A stretch of 8,090 nt of DNA from an uncultured Lachnospiraceae bacterium (lineage in GTDB: Bacteria; Bacillota; Clostridia; Lachnospirales; Lachnospiraceae). Within the stretch, counting starts at the first letter, position 1. The number at the start of each line of letters is the position of its first letter. A program made the translations under genes and the position numbers. Positions 1 to 6,144 of this stretch are shown piece after piece. The DNA is taken from NCBI GenBank assembly GCA_946566415.1, contig CAMNWW010000093.1:1-8090 (forward strand). The letters are read 5' to 3'. The notes beneath the pieces were generated by a model. It worked only from the letters and a program-made list of their open reading frames with translations, did no database searches and had not been told where the DNA came from.

Positions 1-24
1 AAGCGCCATGCCCTTCATACTTAA

Positions 25-50
25 AAGGGAGAGCCGCAAGACCCTCCCTT
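25..50 (-). terminator. Probable rho-independent terminator of the LRR surface-protein gene
   Basis: Read on the minus strand, a 7-bp perfect stem (AAGGGAG with CTCCCTT) with a 12-base loop begins 11 bases after the stop codon of the leucine-rich-repeat gene and runs into a TTTT stretch. This is the layout of an intrinsic terminator. The U-tract is short and the stem modest, so efficiency is uncertain. Confidence 0.55.
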
Positions 51-60
51 CTATTATAAA

Positions 61-1551
61 TTACCTATATCTTCTTCTCTCTTTTTCCGCCATAAAAACC
101 ATAACGCCCATGCTGGTCACAAGCAAAACGATCCACAATACCATGTGGTTGTTATCTCCGGTCGGCGCTGCCGCGTCTCCCCTGTTTTGACCTGATGTAT
201 TCGTATTTCCTGTCGACGTTCCTGAATTGCCTCCCTGACCGCCTGACTGATTATTGCCGGAACTGCCGGGCTTATTATTGCCTGAGTCACCAGGCTTTTC
301 TTGCGGTGCCGTAATGGTAAATGTTTTGGAAATCGTGCCGGCGTAATCTCCGATACCGGTTATCACCGCCGTGGCTGTTCCTACTTCTACATTATTATTA
401 TACTCTACAGTGAAATCCGTACCTTCCTTAAGACCGTCGATCGTTACCTGCGGTCTTAGCGGCTGCCCTGTGTAAACGGCTGTTTCAAAGGATAACTTAA
501 GCGCATTCTGATAGTCGTTAATGTCCTTTTTTGCCTCAACAAGTACAACTTTATATGTGTCGTCCAGCAGGTCTTTATGCGCCGGATTCATTGTCGTAAG
601 CTCTACAACATGCGATCCATCTTTACCGCTGTTATTAAGGAAAGGATTTTCCCCGATTGATTTAATACTGTTCGGCAGATGAACGCTCTCCAGAAGCCCT
701 TCCTTAAATGCATGTCTCCCAATAGATTCAACGCCTTCTTCAAGCACAAGGCTCTTAAGCGTCGTTGCCTTGTATGTGCCTTCAAATGCGGATTCCCCGA
801 TTTCTTTGACATTACCCGGAATCACAAGGCTTGTCAGATGATGCAGGTGGAACGCCTTCCTTCCGATCTTTTCTACAGACTTCGGAATGGTAAGGGTCGT
901 AAGTCTCGCGCCGGCGAACGCAGTGTCTCCGATCTCTGTAACAGTATCTGGAATCGTGATGCTGCTCAGCCTGATATTCATAGAGAATGCGCCGGATGGA
1001 ATCTTCGTAACTCCTGCGGAGAGTTTTAACTCTGTAATATCATTTGTGGCAAATGCACCGTCTCCAAGCTCTGTTACTGTATCCGGAAGCTGTACTTTCG
1101 TCAGCTGATTTCCATAAAACGCCCTCTCTCCAATGGTCTGAACGCCTGCCGCACCTGCATCCCTGACCAAAGTCTCATTGAAAACAACCTCTGTAAGAGC
1201 ATTCTGGGCAAACGCTTCGCCGCCGATCCTCTTCATTTTTTCTGGATATACGACAGATGTCATTCCATTTGGCGACTCAATTCCAAATTTGGTAATCGTA
1301 ATTTCCTCATCCGGAATCTTGAACGCTCCGTCGCCTACCGCAACAATATCCGCACCGCCCGGAGTCTGATCCGGAAGTACCAGGGCTTTCAGCGTTTTTC
1401 TCTTTGTCTGGCCGCTCTCGGACCATCCTGTGATGGTTCCGGATGCCTCGTCATAGGTGAAGTCCTCCGCCGTCCATCCCGTTCCTACAAGTTTGTCGTA
1501 AACAACAATGTGTGAATTCTTATTCGCAAACTCTGTGTTGAACGCTTCCAC
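61..1551 (-). CDS. BspA-like leucine-rich-repeat surface protein, 5'-truncated
   Basis: Cell-surface protein with BspA/TpLRR-type (LRR_5) repeats, a family usually involved in adhesion or ligand binding; its ligand is not predictable. From the GTG at 1551 the product is 496 residues. About ten repeats with a period near 23 residues (pattern: IG..AF, spacer, LT.L.IP..V..I) span residues 66-300. A bacterial Ig-like domain (YTGQPLRPQVTIDG to the SKTFTI strand) covers 349-413. A Gly/Ser/Asn/Gln-rich wall-spanning linker covers 417-461, a membrane helix 469-488, and an ERRRYR tail ends the protein. The motif before the helix is AAPTGDN, a departure from LPxTG, so sortase anchoring is likely but not certain. 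There is no signal peptide. The frame stays open upstream of 1551 to codon 1600-1602 (reading KKPADPIVKVKVTDPSK) and then meets TAA at the junction with the neighbouring gene. The GTG is therefore a formal start only, and the N-terminus with its export signal appears to be missing. It may be a pseudogene. Confidence 0.85.
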   Translation of the reverse strand: MEAFNTEFANKNSHIVVYDKLVGTGWTAEDFTYDEASGTITGWSESGQTKRKTLKALVLPDQTPGGADIVAVGDGAFKIPDEEITITKFGIESPNGMTSVVYPEKMKRIGGEAFAQNALTEVVFNETLVRDAGAAGVQTIGERAFYGNQLTKVQLPDTVTELGDGAFATNDITELKLSAGVTKIPSGAFSMNIRLSSITIPDTVTEIGDTAFAGARLTTLTIPKSVEKIGRKAFHLHHLTSLVIPGNVKEIGESAFEGTYKATTLKSLVLEEGVESIGRHAFKEGLLESVHLPNSIKSIGENPFLNNSGKDGSHVVELTTMNPAHKDLLDDTYKVVLVEAKKDINDYQNALKLSFETAVYTGQPLRPQVTIDGLKEGTDFTVEYNNNVEVGTATAVITGIGDYAGTISKTFTITAPQEKPGDSGNNKPGSSGNNQSGGQGGNSGTSTGNTNTSGQNRGDAAAPTGDNNHMVLWIVLLVTSMGVMVFMAEKERRRYR

Positions 1552-1593
1552 TTTCGATGGATCTGTAACCTTGACTTTGACGATCGGATCCGC

Positions 1594-1620
1594 CGGCTTC
1601 TTTTACTTTTAGCCGGTATT
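1594..1620. other. Junction between two genes that both lack their 5' ends
   Basis: The minus-strand LRR gene reads in frame up to 1602 and the plus-strand transporter reads in frame from well before 1621. Neither has a signal peptide or proper N-terminus, ribosome binding site, promoter or ATG here, and there is no intergenic space between them. A sensible divergent gene pair would need several hundred bases between them. The simplest readings are a deletion that removed both 5' ends, a rearrangement, or a chimeric join in an assembly or clone. A BamHI site (GGATCC, 1587-1592) lies directly beside the point, which would fit a Sau3AI/BamHI cloning chimera but could be chance. Confidence 0.6.
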
Positions 1621-2640
1621 TTGGGTATATGGCTGTTTACCTTGCAGTCAGATTTGCTTTTATACTGGCTGTTCGGAATTGGATTTGGCTTTATTCTGCA
1701 GCGGTTTTGGATATGTTTTGTCTCGGCGGCCAGCGATCCTGTCATCATGGGCTCCACAGAACGCTTTCGCTCCATCCTGATTGGTATTTTAGTCGCTTCA
1801 TGCGGAATTACAATCATAAAATATCTGTCAGGCGGTTCTCTTTATATGCTGGGGGTTTCTGCGGTCAGTCTGCCGCTTGCGATAGGCGCCTTCCTATTCG
1901 GTTTCGGAATGATTCTAGCGGGATGCTGTTCGTCTGGCGTATTCGTCCGGATGGCGGAAGGTTATACGGTTCATATTCTAACTTTTATATGCATTCTCAT
2001 CGGCTATCTGACCGCGAACAGCCACTACCAAGCGCTTTGGGCGCCTTTTGTAGCTAAGGGTCCTATGATCTTTCTCCCGGAAAAATTCGGGTGGGCAGGC
2101 GGCGTAGGCATACATATCGCCCTTATTCTGCTTTTATATTTGGCCGCCCGGAAATATGAACAACGGAGCGCCCCTTCTGATAATACGATTTACTTAAAAG
2201 GCGCTGTTCTCCTTGCACTTTTGAGTATTGTACATGTTCTCGTATTGAAAAATATTTGGTCTGTGACTGGCGCTTTCTTTTGGTTTGGCGAATGGATAAA
2301 TAGCTTTTGGGAAAATACGAGTACATTGTTAACCAAAGAAAGCATATACACTGCGGCTGTTGCCCCTAATCTACGCAACCTTGGCCTATTTGCAGGTGCG
2401 TTAATCTCTGTATTGCTTAGTGCAAAATTTGCCGTCAAAAGAATACGCTCTAAGAAACAAATAGGAAAATCCATCGCAGGCGGTCTGCTTATGGGTTATG
2501 GCGCCTGTCTTGCAGGCGGCTGCAACATAAGCGCATTCTTTATGGGCGCGGCTTTCTTGTCACTATCTGCATGGGTATTTATGATTTTCCTGTTTGCAGG
2601 TGCGTTTGTAGGCGTCAAAGTATTATATAAAATGCTGTAA
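1621..2640 (+). CDS. YeeE/YedE-family sulfur-compound transporter, N-terminus incomplete
   Basis: Polytopic inner-membrane protein of the YeeE/YedE (Sulf_transp) family. Characterised members (TsuA) take up thiosulfate, and some YedE members are linked to selenium metabolism; the substrate here is inferred only at that level. The 339-residue product from a TTG start is almost entirely hydrophobic helices. Family hallmarks are the FGFILQRFWICFVSA segment (residues 22-36, Cys32), the GMILAGCCSSG motif (96-106, Cys102/103) and its second-half counterpart GACLAGGCNISAF (294-306, Cys296 and Cys301). The paired Gly-Cys motifs reflect the family's internal duplication and substrate-handling cysteines. 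The TTG has no ribosome binding site, and the frame is open back to 1516. The codons just before it (LLLLLAGIL) look like the rest of the first membrane helix, so the true start has been lost at the junction near 1600. Codons upstream of about 1597 belong to the antisense of the LRR gene. Without its own promoter and start, expression is doubtful. Confidence 0.8.
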   Translation: MGIWLFTLQSDLLLYWLFGIGFGFILQRFWICFVSAASDPVIMGSTERFRSILIGILVASCGITIIKYLSGGSLYMLGVSAVSLPLAIGAFLFGFGMILAGCCSSGVFVRMAEGYTVHILTFICILIGYLTANSHYQALWAPFVAKGPMIFLPEKFGWAGGVGIHIALILLLYLAARKYEQRSAPSDNTIYLKGAVLLALLSIVHVLVLKNIWSVTGAFFWFGEWINSFWENTSTLLTKESIYTAAVAPNLRNLGLFAGALISVLLSAKFAVKRIRSKKQIGKSIAGGLLMGYGACLAGGCNISAFFMGAAFLSLSAWVFMIFLFAGAFVGVKVLYKML

Positions 2641-2718
2641 AAGTATAGGATGCTGATAAATTATAAACTTTTGTAAAAGACAAAGCTTTGTAGATGAGAA
2701 GGAGTAAAAGAGCTGAAT

Positions 2719-3405
2719 ATGAAAAATCCTATGAATTTTTTCTCAAATGAAAACAGTCTATATCGAATGGAACGCAAGGTAATCTCCGGGGTACTTTTAT
2801 GTTTTATCGTATCCGGAATTTTCCTGCCGACCGCCAAAGCGCATCTTCCGAAAGAAGCGCCTGCAGAAGACCCGGCTCTCGAATCTTCTCTGCCAAAAGA
2901 AGATCCGAAGACAAGTAATAGCAGCAAAAAAACTGCTAAGACAAAAAATTCCATTCTCCAAGACACTGTAACTGAGATAGTAGAAATCTGGAATGAGGCA
3001 AAACTAGCCAAGCTCGAAGAGGAGACGGAAACTGCAGAAGATGCCGCTGACGCAGAAGATACTGAAACTCCGGAAAATACTGCCGATACCGGTGATTCTG
3101 TAAATAACAGCGCTGCCGTCACGCCTAAAAAAAATACGGTCGCGGATAGTTCCCATTCTGGCGGATCGCCGTCACAGAGCGCGCCTTCCGCTCCGTCAGG
3201 AGACACAAGCTCTTCCTCCTCACCTCCGCCTGCATCTACGCCGACTCCTGTGGAACAGCCGAAAGTGTGGGTGCCTCCTGTCTACAAGACAGTACATCAC
3301 GACGCCATTTACGAGACCAGACGGAGCGTCGTCTGCAATTACTGCGGCGCAGCATTTGGAAGCGCCGGAGAATTTCAGGTACATAAAGATGCAAACGGCG
3401 GGTGA
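2719..3405 (+). CDS. Secreted acidic/low-complexity protein with Cys2-His zinc-finger-like motif, ended by an in-frame TGA
   Basis: Exported protein of unknown function, 228 residues to the TGA. After 16 polar residues, MERKVISGVLLCFIVSGIFLPTAKA-type sequence (residues 17-41) forms a signal peptide with basic n-region, hydrophobic core and an AKA cleavage site. Residues 42-180 are low-complexity: Lys/Glu/Asp-rich, then Ser/Pro/Thr-rich, probably a disordered spacer in the cell envelope. The C-terminal part (182-228) has WVPPVYKTVHHDAIYETRR followed by CNYCGAAFGSAGEFQVH, a C-x2-C-x12-H arrangement resembling half a C2H2 zinc finger. Clostridial secreted proteins with this ending are familiar to me, but I know of no assigned function. 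The start is the ATG at 2719; AAGGAG lies 14 bases upstream, longer than ideal, and AAGAG sits closer. The gene follows the transporter by 78 bases. The protein stops right after HKDANGG, where relatives normally continue; see the next entry. Confidence 0.75.
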   Translation: MKNPMNFFSNENSLYRMERKVISGVLLCFIVSGIFLPTAKAHLPKEAPAEDPALESSLPKEDPKTSNSSKKTAKTKNSILQDTVTEIVEIWNEAKLAKLEEETETAEDAADAEDTETPENTADTGDSVNNSAAVTPKKNTVADSSHSGGSPSQSAPSAPSGDTSSSSSPPPASTPTPVEQPKVWVPPVYKTVHHDAIYETRRSVVCNYCGAAFGSAGEFQVHKDANGG

Positions 3406-3504
3406 GCGGGTCTTCATACGACTTGCAGAACTGTAAGTGAACAAGTCCTCATTCAAGACGCCTGGGATGAGCAGGTGCTTGTATCAGAAGGATATTATAA
3501 ATAG
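3406..3504 (+). other. In-frame continuation of the zinc-finger-like protein beyond TGA (32 codons, then TAG)
   Basis: Directly after the TGA at 3403-3405 the same frame stays open for 32 codons and ends at TAG 3502-3504. It encodes AGLHTTC followed by a segment with EQVLIQDAWDEQVLVSEG. The repeated EQVL and AWDEQVLV units are typical of the tail of this secreted family, and the His of AGLH is placed to be the second zinc-ligand His. The tail is therefore genuine former (or recoded) coding sequence and not chance. The plain reading is a nonsense mutation that removed the last 33 residues. A selenocysteine or readthrough reading is possible but unsupported: the 8-bp pairing at 3421-3438 (ACTTGCAG/CTGTAAGT, with one G-U) closes on too small a loop and does not look like a clear bacterial SECIS. 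Confidence 0.6.
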
Positions 3505-3665
3505 GAATAAAGAATGTGCGAAAGCACATTCTCGCCCGAGTGCGCATCCTCCTGGAAGGTTTTCATATAGGAAACTTTGTTTCCTATATGATATAAGGCG
3601 GGAGGGCATATCTTTGTCCCCCCGCCGCAATGCTCTTCTATTTCATTCCATAAATCCCCATCTGC
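3505..3665. repeat. Structured intergenic element with three strong hairpins, probably a dispersed repeat
   Basis: Three stem-loops lie in tandem. The first (3511-3532) is a perfect 9-bp stem AGAATGTGC/GCACATTCT closed by a GAAA tetraloop. The second (3564-3590) is a perfect 12-bp stem CATATAGGAAAC/GTTTCCTATATG with a TTT loop. The third (3597-3626) is GGCGGG plus GGG paired with CCC plus CCCGCC around a single bulged A. None is followed by a convincing T-tract on either strand, so they are not standard terminators. The element starts at the stop of the preceding gene and abuts a broken methyltransferase. The minus-strand translation (41 codons, 3609-3484, beginning MPSRLISYRKQSFLYE) resembles spurious hypothetical proteins I recall from many Lachnospiraceae genomes, which suggests a multi-copy repeat. 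That recollection is unverified. Confidence 0.55.
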
Positions 3666-3801
3666 ATGTAACTATACCAAAACACTTGAACCTTACTAAA
3701 TCCAAAGTTTGATCATAAAAATCCGGATAATACGGAATGGTATCATTAATTTTTTTGTCGTATTCCTCTGCCGTCATGGGAGTGGTATTATCATTAACCA
3801 T
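3643..3801 (-). pseudogene. Remnant of a SAM-dependent methyltransferase (N-terminal 35-40 residues only)
   Basis: The minus-strand ATG at 3801 opens a 52-residue frame. Its first part (MVNDNTTPMTAEEYDKK, then IPYYPDFYDQTLDLV) resembles the N-terminal helix region that precedes the SAM-binding motif in small class I methyltransferases. The expected LDLGCGTG-type motif I never appears. After LVR (about position 3691) the sequence switches to unrelated codons and stops at 3643-3645, next to the hairpin-rich repeat. Frames on the same strand do not resume the domain. An AAAGAG sequence 8-9 bases before the ATG could serve as ribosome binding site. The frame also extends to a GTG at 3852, but that codon lies inside the promoter and cannot be the start. 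I read this as a gene destroyed by insertion of, or deletion next to, the repeat. Confidence 0.5.
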
Positions 3802-3842
3802 ATGCTTTGTCTCTTTAAAATGAATATCCTTCTTTTCGTTCC

Positions 3843-3871
3843 ATCCTATCACAAAAGCCTATTTCAGTCAA
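3843..3871 (-). promoter_or_regulatory. Sigma-A-type promoter for the methyltransferase remnant
   Basis: On the minus strand TTGACT (3871-3866), a 17-base spacer and TAGGAT (3848-3843) form a good housekeeping promoter. The start point would be near 3836, about 35 bases before the ATG at 3801. It is back to back with the acetyltransferase promoter. Confidence 0.6.
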
Positions 3872-3885
3872 TTGCGTCTCTCACA

Positions 3886-3905
3886 TCGATATTGATTCGA
3901 TATTG
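3886..3905. repeat. Direct repeat TCGATATTG x2, one helical turn apart
   Basis: TCGATATTG occurs at 3886-3894 and again at 3897-3905, an 11-base period that places both copies on the same DNA face. The second copy overlaps the -35 element of the acetyltransferase promoter. The pair also contains an ATCGA/TCGAT inverted repeat (3885-3889, 3897-3901). It could be an operator; no regulator is identified. Confidence 0.35.
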
Positions 3906-3931
3906 CTTTTCACAGAATGCCGCTATATAAT
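3903..3931 (+). promoter_or_regulatory. Sigma-A-type promoter of the acetyltransferase gene
   Basis: TTGCTT (3903-3908), a 17-base spacer and a consensus TATAAT (3926-3931) are followed by a predicted start near 3938. This gives a leader of about 37 bases before the ATG at 3975, with AGGGA at 3962-3966 as ribosome binding site. Confidence 0.75.
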
Positions 3932-3974
3932 GTCACTGGGACAATATAAGCCTTTACAAACAGGGAACGAAATT

Positions 3975-4532
3975 ATGAGCACGGTAACGATCAGGAACGC
4001 ATGTCTTGAAGATGCAGGACATATTTTAGAAATCTATGGATACTATGTTGAAAATACGGCGATCACCTTTGAATATGATACGCCGACACTTGCAGAATTT
4101 CAAAATCGTATGGAAAGTACTATGAGACGGTATCCCTATCTAGTTGTTGAGGAAAACGAGAAAATCTTTGGCTATGCATACGCCGCTCCTTTTGTGGGGC
4201 GGGCCGCTTATAGCTGGTCATGCGAATTGACGATATATCTTGACCCAGCCGCGCAGAAACGCGGTCTGGGCAGAAAAATTTATGAAGAATTAGAAGAAAA
4301 GCTAAAGAAGACGGGCATTCTGAATCTGTACGCCTGTATTGCTTATCCAGAAACGGAAGATGAATATCTCACCAAAAACAGCGCCGAATTCCATGCCCAT
4401 CTGGGATTTTCAAAAATCGGAGAATTCCACAAATGCGGCTATAAATTTGGCCGCTGGTACAATATGATTTGGATGGAAAAGATCATTGGGGAGCATACGG
4501 CACCGTCTCCAATCAACTTTTATCCTTTCTAA
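3975..4532 (+). CDS. GNAT N-acetyltransferase, phosphinothricin acetyltransferase-like
   Basis: Cytoplasmic acetyl-CoA-dependent N-acetyltransferase of 185 residues, the usual length for the Pat/MnaT-like branch of the GNAT superfamily. These enzymes acetylate the amino group of small molecules such as phosphinothricin, methionine sulfoximine or methionine sulfone; the physiological substrate is not predictable. Visible family segments are IYGYYVENTAITFEYDTP (residues 20-37), the YPYLVVEE and FGYAYAAPF strands (53-73), RAAYSWSCELTIYLD (76-90), and the acetyl-CoA pyrophosphate loop QKRGLGRKIYEEL (94-106, Q-x-x-G-x-G). NLYACIAYPETEDEYL, NSAEFHAHLGF and FHKCGYKFGRWYNMIWMEK follow near the C-terminus. 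I chose the ATG at 3975 and not an upstream in-frame TTG because AGGGA lies 8 bases before it, the family begins here, and the promoter is just upstream. Its 3' end overlaps the convergent aldo-keto reductase gene by 20 bases, and no terminator is visible between them. Confidence 0.9.
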   Translation: MSTVTIRNACLEDAGHILEIYGYYVENTAITFEYDTPTLAEFQNRMESTMRRYPYLVVEENEKIFGYAYAAPFVGRAAYSWSCELTIYLDPAAQKRGLGRKIYEELEEKLKKTGILNLYACIAYPETEDEYLTKNSAEFHAHLGFSKIGEFHKCGYKFGRWYNMIWMEKIIGEHTAPSPINFYPF

Positions 4533-5616
4533 AATAAGCAGCAATCTGCTTCATTCTGGAAGTCTGCACTACATGGAACGGACACCTCCTGTCACAATGA
4601 CCGCAGGAGATACAGTCCGATGCTTTCTTCTCCAGCTTTTCGTAATGATCTGCCGCCATAGAATCCCCAGCCATCGCCAAGTCATAGTACTTATTGATCA
4701 GCCCCACGTTCAGCCCTTCAGGACAGGGCTGGCAATGGTTGCAGTATACACAGCTTCCCTCTGCTTCCTTCGGGGTAAAAGTCCCAAGAACAGAATAGTC
4801 CCGTTCTTCTAATGAAGCGTCAAAAAATCCCAGCAGCTCTTTTACATCCTCCACATTCCGAATACCAGGAAGCACTGTCAGCACTCCCGGCTTATCTAAT
4901 GCATACTGGATACACTGATATGTTGTCAGCGCCCTACCGAAAGGCGATGTCTGATCCCCCAGCAGTTGTCCGCCGGAAAAGGGCTTCATCACCGAAATCC
5001 CCACTCCTTCCGCCTCGCATCTACGGTATAGCGTCATGCGTTCTTTTGTACTGCCATTGGCGTAATCTCCACGGCTGTAATCATATCCCGGATTGATTGA
5101 AAACATCATCTGATCAACCATTCCGGTATCAAGCACACTCTGCGCCAGACTGGGTGTATGGGAAGACAGTCCAATGTGACGCACTACCCCTTGCTTTTTC
5201 AGATCCAGAAGATAAGAAAGCGCTCCGCTCTCCTGATAGGCCTGCCAGTCTTTCTTTTCATCCAGACAGTGGATAAAACCGTAATCTATATAATCTGTCC
5301 TCAGGGCATTCATCTGGGCATCCACGGAACGCTTTATCACTTCCGGGTCTGTACTCCATCCGTAAGTCCCATTTTCATAGTTCGCACCAAAATGTACCTG
5401 ATAGTGCATATCCTTTCTGACAGATGCAAAAGCTTTCCCGTAATAGACGAAGGTTTTTGCATCTGCAGTAGCCAGATCAGCATAGTTGATACCATGCTCA
5501 TAAGCATATGTAAGCGCCCTGAGCGCTTCCGTTTCTTCTGTCGCTGCAATATAACTTGTTCCCAGACCGATCACACTGATACGGTCTTTTGTTCTCCTAT
5601 GAATCCTATATTCCAT
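4513..5616 (-). CDS. Aldo/keto reductase with C-terminal 2x[4Fe-4S] ferredoxin domain
   Basis: Cytoplasmic oxidoreductase of 367 residues: an aldo/keto reductase (beta/alpha)8 barrel (about 1-275) fused to a ferredoxin-like domain (about 285-350). Barrel features are the N-terminal SVIGLGTSY strand (14-22), GINYADLATAD with the Asp at 47, Tyr58/59, the YIDYGFIHCLD segment with His116, and VVRHIGLSSHTP (144-155). The usual catalytic Lys position (strand ending ..K.G) reads YQVHFG, i.e. His75. This is seen, as far as I recall, in other ferredoxin-type members, so hydride chemistry may differ from classic NADPH reductases. Two cluster motifs are visible: Cys289-x2-Cys292-x2-Cys295-x2-Cys298-Pro, and Cys335-x2-Cys338-x2-Cys341-x3-Cys345-Pro. 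Both are complete, so two [4Fe-4S] clusters are expected. The ATG is preceded by GGGGAGG at good spacing and lies inside the end of the flavodoxin gene, an 11-base overlap that indicates one operon and probable translational coupling. The flavodoxin may be its electron partner (inference). The substrate is unknown. Confidence 0.92.
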   Translation of the reverse strand: MEYRIHRRTKDRISVIGLGTSYIAATEETEALRALTYAYEHGINYADLATADAKTFVYYGKAFASVRKDMHYQVHFGANYENGTYGWSTDPEVIKRSVDAQMNALRTDYIDYGFIHCLDEKKDWQAYQESGALSYLLDLKKQGVVRHIGLSSHTPSLAQSVLDTGMVDQMMFSINPGYDYSRGDYANGSTKERMTLYRRCEAEGVGISVMKPFSGGQLLGDQTSPFGRALTTYQCIQYALDKPGVLTVLPGIRNVEDVKELLGFFDASLEERDYSVLGTFTPKEAEGSCVYCNHCQPCPEGLNVGLINKYYDLAMAGDSMAADHYEKLEKKASDCISCGHCDRRCPFHVVQTSRMKQIAAYFRKDKS

Positions 5617-6115
5617 TTTTATCCTCCCCAGAGTATTCTTTTATCCACTCCATGGCCCAGGCGGCAAGTTCTTTTCCTGGGACCTCCGCCGCAAACCGTT
5701 TTCCATCCATTACTTTCGCGCTCGGCGCTAAAGCCTGCATGTTTTTTCCAGAATCCCCCATCAGGCTCCCTCCAGACGTAGCAAACGGGACAACCGTCTT
5801 TCCGCTAAAATCATAAGATTCCATAAATGTATCTATAATAGACGGCTCTCTATACCACCACACTGGAAATCCGACAAATATAACGTCATACTGACTCATA
5901 TTCCCTACTCTGGAACGGATCGCCGGACGGCATCCCCTGTCATTCATTTCAACAGAACTTCTGCTCTTTTTGTCCTGCCAGTCAAGATCCTCATCCGTAT
6001 ACGGGATTTCCGGTTCGATCCTGAAAAGTTCCGCCCCCGTTTCCTTTGCCAGACGCTCCGCTACTTTTTTAGTTACTCCGCTTGCACTAAAATACGCTGT
6101 TAATGCTTTGCCCAT
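5606..6115 (-). CDS. Flavodoxin family protein
   Basis: Small cytoplasmic FMN-binding electron carrier or NAD(P)H-dependent quinone-type oxidoreductase of the Flavodoxin_4 kind, 169 residues. The FMN phosphate loop is AYFSASGVTKKVAE (residues 7-20, Ser-x-Ser-Gly-x-Thr). IPYTDEDLDWQDKKSRSSVEMND (37-59) is the conserved family insert. YDVIFVGFPVWWYREPSI (76-93) gives the second FMN loop with its aromatic residues, and VVPFATSGGS (108-117) the third. It is the first gene of the operon: AAGGAGG sits 9 bases upstream of the ATG, and a MerR-type promoter with a 19-bp spacer lies about 85 bases further up. Its stop codon is inside the start of the aldo-keto reductase gene. The likely role is supplying or receiving electrons in a redox or electrophile response, an inference from the neighbours. 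Confidence 0.92.
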   Translation of the reverse strand: MGKALTAYFSASGVTKKVAERLAKETGAELFRIEPEIPYTDEDLDWQDKKSRSSVEMNDRGCRPAIRSRVGNMSQYDVIFVGFPVWWYREPSIIDTFMESYDFSGKTVVPFATSGGSLMGDSGKNMQALAPSAKVMDGKRFAAEVPGKELAAWAMEWIKEYSGEDKNGI

Positions 6116-6144
6116 TGTAAAAAACCTCCTTACACTAATTTTCG

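Noticed and set aside
679..1029. Plus-strand 116-codon frame and neighbouring frames inside the LRR gene
   Set aside because: Antisense shadows of the leucine-rich repeats; no initiation signals.
2680..2691. ACAAAGCTTTGT palindrome between the transporter and the secreted-protein gene
   Set aside because: Only 12 bp, too tight to form a hairpin with a normal loop, and with no clear promoter around it; likely chance.
3564..3590. 12-bp stem-loop as a rho-independent terminator
   Set aside because: No T-tract follows on either strand; it is AT-rich at its base and sits in a row of three hairpins, so a repeat or RNA element fits better.
3437..3712. 91-codon plus-strand frame and a 41-codon minus-strand frame (3609-3484) over the hairpin region
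   Set aside because: Both are translations of the structured repeat, without ribosome binding sites or protein-like composition. The real information of the stretch at 3437-3504 is the continuation of the secreted-protein frame.
4486..5096. Plus-strand frames at 4486-4812 and 4812-5096
   Set aside because: Antisense shadows of the aldo-keto reductase; composition follows its reversed codons and there is no start signal.
5158..5781. 207-codon open frame on the plus strand
   Set aside because: It lies antisense to the confident flavodoxin and aldo-keto reductase genes, has no ribosome binding site, and its translation shows no family pattern.
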